Part shown: positions 50,040-61,447 of the stretch, one piece after another
How the letters are laid out: each line of letters begins with the position of its first letter
Numbering within the stretch: the first letter of the stretch is position 1
Source: Auanema rhodensis
Lineage: Eukaryota > Nematoda > Chromadorea > Rhabditida > Rhabditidae
Assembly: GCA_964057225.1 (NCBI GenBank)
Contig: OZ059895.1
Span: forward strand, 3,720,001-3,784,000
DNA length: 64,000 nt
Direction of reading: 5' to 3'
Position numbers and translations under genes: made by a program
The notes under the pieces: model-generated
Database searches by the model: none
Seen by the model: the letters and a program-made list of their open reading frames with translations, nothing else
What the model was told of the DNA's origin: nothing

Positions 50040-53000
50040 TAAACTTTGATTTTTGTACACCCATAAATTATACGCAGCACAGGTTACCCTTAAATAATGA
50101 ACTGACCGACTAATCAGACATGGATCTTTCCTAGTTCTGTTGCTTGAATGGATGTTTTCCTACGTAGGCTAGTAAAACATGCCCTTCAAAGCATCAGAAC
50201 ATGTGATCACATTCCAATTTTTTTGTATCTATCTTGTAAAGATAGTAATATATCATATGTTGAACACTATGTTGGAAAGATTTTAATTCAGATTTTCTAA
50301 CTTTTATTCAGTTTGTTTTTTAAACTTTGATTAAGAACTTTGATTTTTGTACACCCATAAATTATACGCAGCACAGGTTACCCTTAAATAATGAACTGAC
50401 CGACTAATCAGACATGGATCTTTCCTAGTTCTGTTGCTTGAATGGATGTTTTCCTACGTAGGCTAGTAAAACATGCCCTTCAAAGCATCAGAACATGTGA
50501 TCACATTCCAATTTTTTTGTATCTATCTTGTAAAGATAGTAATAAACTTCGATTTTTGTACACCCATAAATTATACGCAGCACAGGTTACCCTTAAATAA
50601 TGAACTGACCGACTAATCAGACATGGATCTTTCCTAGTTCTGTTGCTTGAATGGATGTTTTCCTACGTAGGCTAGTAAAACATGCCCTTCAAAGCATCAG
50701 AACATGTGATCACATTCCAATTTTTTTGTATCTATCTTGTAAAGATAGTAATATATCATATGTTGAACACTATGTTGGAAAGATTTTAATTCAGATTTTC
50801 TAACTTTTAATCAGTTTGTTTTTTAAACTTTGATTAAGAACTTTGATTTTTGTACACCCATAAATTATACGCAGCACAGGTTACCCTTAAATAATGAACT
50901 GACCGACTAATCAGACATGGATCTTTCCTACTTCTGTTGCTTGAATGGATGTTTTCCTACGTAGGCTAGTAAAACATGCCCTTCAAAGCATCAGAACATG
51001 TGATCACATTCCAATTTTTTTGTATCTATCTTGTAAAGATAGTAATATATCATATGTTGAACACTATGTTGGAAAGATTTTAATTCAGATTTTCTAACTT
51101 TTATTCAGTTTGTTTTTTAAACTTTGATTAAGAACTTTGATTTTTGTACACCCATAAATTATACGCAGCACAGGTTACCCTTAAATAATGAACTGACCGA
51201 CTAATCAGACATGGATCATTCCTAGTTCTGTTGCTTGAATGGATGTTTTCCTACGTAGGCTAGTAAAACATGCCCTTCAAAGCATCAGAACATGTGATCA
51301 CATTCCAATTTTTTTGTATCTATTTTGTAAAGATAGTAATAAACTTTGATTTTTGTACACCCATAAATTTTACGCAGCACAGGTTACCCTTAAATAATGA
51401 ACTGACCGACTAATCAGACATGGATCTTTCCTAGTTCTGTTGCTTGAATGGATGTTTTCCTACGTAGGCTAGTAAAACATGCCCTTCAAAGCATCAGAAC
51501 ATGTGATCACATTCCAATTTTTTTGTATCTATCTTGTAAAGATAGTAATATATCATATGTTGAACACTATGTTGGAAAGATTTTAATTCAGATTTTCAAA
51601 CTTTTATTCAGTTTGTTTTTTAAACTTTGATTAAGAACTTTGATTTTTGTACACCCATAAATTATACGCAGCACAGGTTACCCTTAATTAATGAACTGAC
51701 CGACTAATCAGACATGGATCTTTCCAAGTTCTGTTGCTTGAACGGATGTTTTCCTACGTAGGCTAGTAAAACATGCCCTTCAAAGCATCAGAACATGTGA
51801 CCACATTCCAATTTTTCTGTATCTATCTCGTAAAGATAGTAATAAACTTTGATTTTTGTACACCCATAAATTATACGCAGCACAGGTTACCCTTAAATAA
51901 TGAACTGACCGACTAATCAGACATGGATCTTTCCTAGTTCTGTTGCTTGAATGGATGTTTTCCTACGTAGGCTAGTAAAACATGCCCTTCAAAGCATCAG
52001 AACATGTGATCACATTCCAATTTTTTTGTATCTATCTTGTAAAGATAGTAATATATCATATGTTGAACACTATGTTGGAAAGATTTTAATTCAGATTTTC
52101 AAACTTTTATTCAGTTTGTTTTTTAAACTTTGATTAAGAACTTTGATTTTTGTACACCCATAAATAATACGCAGCACAGGTTACCCTTAATTAATGAACT
52201 GACCGACTAATCAGACATGGATCTTTCCAAGTTCTGTTGCTTGAACGGATGTTTTCCTACGTAGGCTAGTAAAACATGCCCTTCAAAGCATCAGAACATG
52301 TGACCACATTCCAATTTTTCTGTATCTATCTTGTAAAGATAGTAATAAACTTTGATTTTTGTACACCCATAAATTATACGCAGCACAGGTTACCCTTAAA
52401 TAATGAACTGACCGACTAATCAGACATGGATCTTTCCTAGTTCTGTTGCTTGAATGGATGTTTTCCTACGTAGGCTAGTAAAACATGCCCTTCAAAGCAT
52501 CAGAACATGTGATCACATTCCAATTTTTTTGTATCTATCTTGTAAAGATAGTAATATATCATATGTTGAACACTATGTTGGAAAGATTTTAATTCAGATT
52601 TTCTAACTTTTATTCAGTTTGTTTTTTAAACTATGATTAAGAACTTTGATTTTTGTACACCCATAAATTATACGCAGCACAGGTTACCCTTAAATAATGA
52701 ACTGACCGACTAATCAGACATGGATCTTTCCTAGTTCTGTTGCTTGAATGGATGTTTTCCTACGTAGGCTAGTAAAACATGCCCTTCAAAGCATCAGAAC
52801 ATGTGATCACATTCCAATTTTTTTGTATCTATCTTGTAAAGATAGTAATAAACTTCGATTTTTGTACACCCATAAATTATACGCAGCACAGGTTACCCTT
52901 AAATAATGAACTGACCGACTAATCAGACATGGATCTTTCCTAGTTCTGTTGCTTGAATGGATGTTTTCCTACGTAGGCTAGTAAAACATGCCCTTCAAAG

Positions 53001-54737
53001 CATCAGAACATGTGATCACATTCCAATTTTTTTGTATCTATCTTGTAAAGATAGTAATATATCATATGTTGAACACTATGTTAGAAAGATTTTAATTCAG
53101 ATTTTCTAACTTTTATTCAGTTTGTTTTTTAAACTTTGATTAAGAACTTTGATTTTTGTACACCCATAAATAATACGCAGCACAGGTTACCCTTAATTAA
53201 TGAACTGACCGACTAATCAGACATGGATCTTTCCAAGTTCTGTTGCTTGAACGGATGTTTTCCTACGTAGGCTAGTAAAACATGCCCTTCAAAGCATCAG
53301 AACATGTGACCACATTCCAATTTTTCTGTATCTATCTTGTAAAGATAGTAATAAACTTTGATTTTTGTACACCCATAAATTATACGCAGCACAGGTTACC
53401 CTTAAATAATGAACTGACCGACTAATCAGACATGGATCTTTCCTAGTTCTGTTGCTTGAATGGATGTTTTCCTACGTAGGCTAGTAAAACATGCCCTTCA
53501 AAGCATCAGAACATGTGATCACATTCCAATTTTTTTGTATCTATCTTGTAAAGATAGTAATATATCATATGTTGAACACTATGTTGGAAAGATTTTAATT
53601 CAGATTTTCTAACTTTTAATCAGTTTGTTTTTTAAACTTTGATTAAGAACTTTGATTTTTGTACACCCATAAATTATACGCAGCACAGGTTACCCTTAAA
53701 TAATGAACTGACCGACTAATCAGACATGGATCTTTCCTAGTTCTGTTGCTTGAATGGATGTTTTCCTACGTAGGCTAGTAAAACATGCCCTTCAAAGCAT
53801 CAGAACATGTGATCACATTCCAATTTTTTTGTATCTATCTTGTAAAGATAGTAATATATCATATGTTGAACACTATGTTGGAAAGATTTTAATTCAGATT
53901 TTCTAACTTTTATTCAGTTTGTTTTTTAAACTTTGATTAAGAACTTTGATTTTTGTACACCCATAAATTATACGCAGCACAGGTTACCCTTAAATAATGA
54001 ACTGACCGACTAATCAGACATGGATCTTTCCTAGTTCTGTTGCTTGAATGGATGTTTTCCTACGTAGGCTAGTAAAACATGCCCTTCAAAGCATCAGAAC
54101 ATGTGATCACATTCCAATTTTTTTGTATCTATCTTGTAAAGATAGTAATAAACTTCGATTTTTGTACACCCATAAATTATACGCAGCACAGGTTACCCTT
54201 AAATAATGAACTGACCGACTAATCAGACATGGATCTTTCCTAGTTCTGTTGCTTGAATGGATGTTTTCCTACGTAGGCTAGTAAAACATGCCCTTCAAAG
54301 CATCAGAACATGTGATCACATTCCAATTTTTTTTTTATCTATCTTGTAAAGATAGTAATATATCATATGTTGAACACTATGTTGGAAAGATTTTAATTCA
54401 GATTTTCTAACTTTTATTCAGTTTGTTTTTTAAACTTTGATTAAGAACTTTGATTTTTGTACACCCATAAATTATACGCAGCACAGGTTACCCTTAAATA
54501 ATGAACTGACCGACTAATCAGACATGGATCTTTCCTAGTTCTGTTGCTTGAATGGATGTTTTCCTACGTAGGCTAGTAAAACATGCCCTTCAAAGCATCA
54601 GAACATGTGATCACATTCCAATTTTTTTGTATCTATCTTGTAAAGATAGTAATATATCATATGTTGAACACTATGTTAGAAAGATTTTAATTCAGATTTT
54701 CTAACTTTTATTCAGTTTGTTTTTTAAACTTTGATTA
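50040..54737 (+). repeat. Monomers 194-211, source of the right-end copies
   Basis: Starts: 50040, 50334(S), 50543, 50837, 51131(S), 51340, 51634(S), 51843, 52137(S), 52346, 52640(S), 52849, 53143(S), 53352, 53646, 53940(S), 54149 (295 bp), 54444; the rest are L. Marks: CTTCGATTTTTG at S-to-L boundaries, CTACTTCTG near 50929, GGATCATTCC near 51214, CTCGTAAAG near 51828, CATAAATAATACG in 202 and 206, GTTAGAAAG in 205 and 211, a ten-T tract in 210. 50334-51842 recurs at +8010 bp; 53143-55695 recurs at +8305 bp. Confidence 0.87.
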
Positions 54738-56246
54738 AGAACTTTGATTTTTGTACACCCATAAATTATACGCAGCACAGGTTACCCTTAAATAATGAAC
54801 TGACCGACTAATCAGACATGGATCTTTCCTAGTTCTGTTGCTTGAATGGATGTTTTCCTACGTAGGCTAGTAAAACATGCCCTTCAAAGCATCAGAACAT
54901 GTGATCACATTCCAATTTTTTTGTATCCATTTTGTAAAGATAGTAATAAACTTTGATTTTTGTACACCCATAAATTATACGCAGCACAGGTTACCCTTAA
55001 ATAATGAACTGACCGACTAATCAGACATGGATCTTTCCAAGTTCTGTTGCTTGAATGGATGTTTTCCTACGTAGGCTAGTAAAACATGCCCTTCAAAGCA
55101 TCAGAACATGTGATCACATTCCAATTTTTTTGTATCTATCTTGTAAAGATAGTAATAAACTTCGATTTTTGTACACCCATAAATTATACGCAGCACAGGT
55201 TACCCTTAAATAATGAACTGACCGACTAATCAGACATGGATCTTTCCTAGTTCTGTTGCTTGAATGGATGTTTTCCTACGTAGGCTAGTAAAACATGCCC
55301 TTCAAAGCATCAGAACATGTGATCACATTCCAATTTTTTTGTATCTATCTTGTAAAGATAGTAATATATCATATGTTGAACACTATGTTGGAAAGATTTT
55401 AATTCAGATTTTCTAACTTTTAATCAGTTTGTTTTTTAAACTTTGATTAAGAACTTTGATTTTTGTACACCCATAAATTATACGCAGCACAGGTTACCCT
55501 TAAATAATGAACTGACCGACTAATCAGCCATGGATCTTTCCTAGTTCTGTTGCTTGAATGGATGTTTTCCTACGTAGGCTAGTAAAACATGCCCTTCAAA
55601 GCATCAGAACTTGTGATCACATTCCAATTTTTTTGTATCTATCTTATAAAGATAGTAATATATCATATGTTGAACACTATGTTGGAAAGATTTTAATTCA
55701 GATTTTCTAACTTTTATTCAGTTTGTTTTTTAAACTTTGATTAAGAACTTTGATTTTTGTACACCCATAAATTATACGCAGCACAGGTTACCCTTAAATA
55801 ATGAACTGACCGACTAATCAGACATGGATCTTTCCTAGTTCTGTTGCTTGAATGGATGTTTTCCTACGTAGGCTAGTAAAACATGCCCTTCAAAGCATCA
55901 GAACATGTGATCACATTCCAATTTTTTTGTATCTATCTTGTAAAGATAGTAATATATCATATGTTGAACACTATGTTAGAAAGATTTTAATTCAGATTTT
56001 CTAACTTTTATTCAGTTTGTTTTTTAAACTTTGATTAAGAACTTTGATTTTTGTACACCCATAAATTATACGCAGCACAGGTTACCCTTAAATAATGAAC
56101 TGACCGACTAATCAGACATGGATCTTTCCTAGTTCTGTTGCTTGAATGGATGTTTTCCTACGTAGGCTAGTAAAACATGCCCTTCAAAGCATCAGAACAT
56201 GTGATCACATTCCAATTTTTTTGTATCCATTTTGTAATGATAGTAA
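54738..56246 (+). repeat. 1509-bp tandem unit, copy 1 (monomers 212-217)
   Basis: Order S,S,L,L,L,S with starts 54738, 54947, 55156, 55450, 55744 and 56038. Marks in order: TATCCATTTTG; TTTCCAAG with GAATGG; TTAATCAG; CAGCCATGG with GAACTTGTG and CTTATAAAG; GTTAGAAAG; TTTTGTAATGATAG. The adjacent copy carries each mark 1509 bp downstream. Confidence 0.92.
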
Positions 56247-57755
56247 TAAACTTTGATTTTTGTACACCCATAAATTATACGCAGCACAGGTTACCCTTAA
56301 ATAATGAACTGACCGACTAATCAGACATGGATCTTTCCTAGTTCTGTTGCTTGAATGGATGTTTTCCTACGTAGGCTAGTAAAACATGCCCTTCAAAGCA
56401 TCAGAACATGTGATCACATTCCAATTTTTTTGTATCCATTTTGTAAAGATAGTAATAAACTTTGATTTTTGTACACCCATAAATTATACGCAGCACAGGT
56501 TACCCTTAAATAATGAACTGACCGACTAATCAGACATGGATCTTTCCAAGTTCTGTTGCTTGAATGGATGTTTTCCTACGTAGGCTAGTAAAACATGCCC
56601 TTCAAAGCATCAGAACATGTGATCACATTCCAATTTTTTTGTATCTATCTTGTAAAGATAGTAATAAACTTCGATTTTTGTACACCCATAAATTATACGC
56701 AGCACAGGTTACCCTTAAATAATGAACTGACCGACTAATCAGACATGGATCTTTCCTAGTTCTGTTGCTTGAATGGATGTTTTCCTACGTAGGCTAGTAA
56801 AACATGCCCTTCAAAGCATCAGAACATGTGATCACATTCCAATTTTTTTGTATCTATCTTGTAAAGATAGTAATATATCATATGTTGAACACTATGTTGG
56901 AAAGATTTTAATTCAGATTTTCTAACTTTTAATCAGTTTGTTTTTTAAACTTTGATTAAGAACTTTGATTTTTGTACACCCATAAATTATACGCAGCACA
57001 GGTTACCCTTAAATAATGAACTGACCGACTAATCAGCCATGGATCTTTCCTAGTTCTGTTGCTTGAATGGATGTTTTCCTACGTAGGCTAGTAAAACATG
57101 CCCTTCAAAGCATCAGAACTTGTGATCACATTCCAATTTTTTTGTATCTATCTTATAAAGATAGTAATATATCATATGTTGAACACTATGTTGGAAAGAT
57201 TTTAATTCAGATTTTCTAACTTTTATTCAGTTTGTTTTTTAAACTTTGATTAAGAACTTTGATTTTTGTACACCCATAAATTATACGCAGCACAGGTTAC
57301 CCTTAAATAATGAACTGACCGACTAATCAGACATGGATCTTTCCTAGTTCTGTTGCTTGAATGGATGTTTTCCTACGTAGGCTAGTAAAACATGCCCTTC
57401 AAAGCATCAGAACATGTGATCACATTCCAATTTTTTTGTATCTATCTTGTAAAGATAGTAATATATCATATGTTGAACACTATGTTAGAAAGATTTTAAT
57501 TCAGATTTTCTAACTTTTATTCAGTTTGTTTTTTAAACTTTGATTAAGAACTTTGATTTTTGTACACCCATAAATTATACGCAGCACAGGTTACCCTTAA
57601 ATAATGAACTGACCGACTAATCAGACATGGATCTTTCCTAGTTCTGTTGCTTGAATGGATGTTTTCCTACGTAGGCTAGTAAAACATGCCCTTCAAAGCA
57701 TCAGAACATGTGATCACATTCCAATTTTTTTGTATCCATTTTGTAATGATAGTAA
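56247..57755 (+). repeat. 1509-bp tandem unit, copy 2 (monomers 218-223)
   Basis: Order S,S,L,L,L,S with starts 56247, 56456, 56665, 56959, 57253 and 57547. It is adjacent to copy 1 with every diagnostic variant conserved (CAGCCATGG at 57034, GAACTTGTG near 57117, GTTAGAAAG near 57484, TTTTGTAATGATAG near 57740). I saw no diagnostic difference between copies by eye, so the duplication looks recent. Confidence 0.92.
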
Positions 57756-60700
57756 TAAACTTTGATTTTTGTACACCCATAAATTATACGCAGCACAGGT
57801 TACCCTTAAATAATGAACTGACCGACTAATCAGACATGGATCTTTCCTAGTTCTGTTGCTTGAATGGATGTTTTCCTACGTAGGCTAGTAAAACATGCCC
57901 TTCAAAGCATCAGAACATGTGATCACATTCCAATTTTTTTGTATCTATCTTGTAAAGATAGTAATATATCATATGTTGAACACTATGTTGGAAAGATTTT
58001 AATTCAGATTTTCTAACTTTTAATCAGTTTGTTTTTTAAACTTTGATTAAGAACTTTGATTTTTGTACACCCATAAATTATACGCAGCACAGGTTACCCT
58101 TAAATAATGAACTGACCGACTAATCAGCCATGGATCTTTCCTAGTTCTGTTGCTTGAATGGATGTTTTCCTACGTACGCTAGTAAAACATGCCCTTCAAA
58201 GCATCAGAACATGTGATCACATTCCAATTTTTTTGTATCTATCTTGTAAAGATAGTAATATATCATATGTTGAACACTATGTTGGAAAGATTTTAATTCA
58301 GATTTACGAACTTTTATTCAGTTTGTTTTTTAAACTTTGATTAAGAACTTTGATTTTTGTACACCCATAAATTATACGCAGCACAGGTTACCCTTAAATA
58401 ATGAACTGACCGACTAATCAGACATGGATCTTTCCTAGTTCTGTTGCTTGAATGGATGTTTTCCTACGTAGGCTAGTAAAACATGCCCTTCAAAGCATCA
58501 GAACATGTGATCACATTCCAATTTTTTTGTATCTATCTTGTAAAGATAGTAATAAACTTCGATTTTTGTACACCCATAAATTATACGCAGCACAGGTTAC
58601 CCTTAAATAATGAACTGACCGACTAATCAGACATGGATCTTTCCTAGTTCTGTTGCTTGAATGGATGTTTTCCTACGTAGGCTAGTAAAACATGCCCTTC
58701 AAAGCATCAGAACATGTGATCACATTCCAATTTTTTTGTATCTATCTTGTAAAGATAGTAATATATCATATGTTGAACACTATGTTGGAAAGATTTTAAT
58801 TCAGATTTTCTAACTTTTAATCAGTTTGTTTTTTAAACTTTGATTAAGAACTTTGATTTTTGTACACCCATAAATTATACGCAGCACAGGTTACCCTTAA
58901 ATAATGAACTGACCGACTAATCAGACATGGATCTTTCCTACTTCTGTTGCTTGAATGGATGTTTTCCTACGTAGGCTAGTAAAACATGCCCTTCAAAGCA
59001 TCAGAACATGTGATCACATTCCAATTTTTTTGTATCTATCTTGTAAAGATAGTAATATATCATATGTTGAACACTATGTTGGAAAGATTTTAATTCAGAT
59101 TTTCTAACTTTTATTCAGTTTGTTTTTTAAACTTTGATTAAGAACTTTGATTTTTGTACACCCATAAATTATACGCAGCACAGGTTACCCTTAAATAATG
59201 AACTGACCGACTAATCAGACATGGATCATTCCTAGTTCTGTTGCTTGAATGGATGTTTTCCTACGTAGGCTAGTAAAACATGCCCTTCAAAGCATCAGAA
59301 CATGTGATCACATTCCAATTTTTTTGTATCTATTTTGTAAAGATAGTAATAAACTTTGATTTTTGTACACCCATAAATTTTACGCAGCACAGGTTACCCT
59401 TAAATAATGAACTGACCGACTAATCAGACATGGATCTTTCCTAGTTCTGTTGCTTGAATGGATGTTTTCCTACGTAGGCTAGTAAAACATGCCCTTCAAA
59501 GCATCAGAACATGTGATCACATTCCAATTTTTTTGTATCTATCTTGTAAAGATAGTAATATATCATATGTTGAACACTATGTTGGAAAGATTTTAATTCA
59601 GATTTTCAAACTTTTATTCAGTTTGTTTTTTAAACTTTGATTAAGAACTTTGATTTTTGTACACCCATAAATTATACGCAGCACAGGTTACCCTTAATTA
59701 ATGAACTGACCGACTAATCAGACATGGATCTTTCCAAGTTCTGTTGCTTGAACGGATGTTTTCCTACGTAGGCTAGTAAAACATGCCCTTCAAAGCATCA
59801 GAACATGTGACCACATTCCAATTTTTCTGTATCTATCTCGTAAAGATAGTAATAAACTTTGATTTTTGTACACCCATAAATTATACGCAGCACAGGTTAC
59901 CCTTAAATAATGAACTGACCGACTAATCAGACATGGATCTTTCCTAGTTCTGTTGCTTGAATGGATGTTTTCCTACGTAGGCTAGTAAAACATGCCCTTC
60001 AAAGCATCAGAACATGTGATCACATTCCAATTTTTTTGTATCTATCTTGTAAAGATAGTAATATATCATATGTTGAACACTATGTTAGAAAGATTTTAAT
60101 TCAGATTTTCTAACTTTTATTCAGTTTGTTTTTTAAACTTTGATTAAGAACTTTGATTTTTGTACACCCATAAATAATACGCAGCACAGGTTACCCTTAA
60201 TTAATGAACTGACCGACTAATCAGACATGGATCTTTCCAAGTTCTGTTGCTTGAACGGATGTTTTCCTACGTAGGCTAGTAAAACATGCCCTTCAAAGCA
60301 TCAGAACATGTGACCACATTCCAATTTTTCTGTATCTATCTTGTAAAGATAGTAATAAACTTTGATTTTTGTACACCCATAAATTATACGCAGCACAGGT
60401 TACCCTTAAATAATGAACTGACCGACTAATCAGACATGGATCTTTCCTAGTTCTGTTGCTTGAATGGATGTTTTCCTACGTAGGCTAGTAAAACATGCCC
60501 TTCAAAGCATCAGAACATGTGATCACATTCCAATTTTTTTGTATCTATCTTGTAAAGATAGTAATATATCATATGTTGAACACTATGTTGGAAAGATTTT
60601 AATTCAGATTTTCTAACTTTTATTCAGTTTGTTTTTTAAACTTTGATTAAGAACTTTGATTTTTGTACACCCATAAATTATACGCAGCACAGGTTACCCT

Positions 60701-61447
60701 TAAATAATGAACTGACCGACTAATCAGACATGGATCTTTCCTAGTTCTGTTGCTTGAATGGATGTTTTCCTACGTAGGCTAGTAAAACATGCCCTTCAAA
60801 GCATCAGAACATGTGATCACATTCCAATTTTTTTGTATCTATCTTGTAAAGATAGTAATAAACTTCGATTTTTGTACACCCATAAATTATACGCAGCACA
60901 GGTTACCCTTAAATAATGAACTGACCGACTAATCAGACATGGATCTTTCCTAGTTCTGTTGCTTGAATGGATGTTTTCCTACGTAGGCTAGTAAAACATG
61001 CCCTTCAAAGCATCAGAACATGTGATCACATTCCAATTTTTTTTTTATCTATCTTGTAAAGATAGTAATATATCATATGTTGAACACTATGTTGGAAAGA
61101 TTTTAATTCAGATTTTCTAACTTTTATTCAGTTTGTTTTTTAAACTTTGATTAAGAACTTTGATTTTTGTACACCCATAAATTATACGCAGCACAGGTTA
61201 CCCTTAAATAATGAACTGACCGACTAATCAGACATGGATCTTTCCTAGTTCTGTTGCTTGAATGGATGTTTTCCTACGTAGGCTAGTAAAACATGCCCTT
61301 CAAAGCATCAGAACATGTGATCACATTCCAATTTTTTTGTATCTATCTTGTAAAGATAGTAATATATCATATGTTGAACACTATGTTAGAAAGATTTTAA
61401 TTCAGATTTTCTAACTTTTATTCAGTTTGTTTTTTAAACTTTGATTA
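57756..61447 (+). repeat. Monomers 224-237, contracted copy of 50.3-54.7 kb
   Basis: Starts: 57756, 58050, 58344(S), 58553, 58847, 59141(S), 59350, 59644(S), 59853, 60147(S), 60356, 60650(S), 60859 (295 bp), 61154; the rest are L. From 58344 to 59852 it repeats 50334-51842 at +8010 bp (CTACTTCTG, GGATCATTCC, CTCGTAAAG). The offset then drops to 7004 (loss of 1006 bp, monomers 201-204) and to 6710 (loss of one L, monomer 207). Monomer 225 has private GATTTACGAAC and TACGCT changes. Confidence 0.88.

Noticed and set aside
1240-59640. Small protein-coding gene family from the repeated 60-70-codon frames
   Set aside because: Frames lie inside satellite monomers, share start and stop with the repeat landmarks, switch open or closed by recurrent satellite variants, match no family I recognise and have no promoter or splice context.
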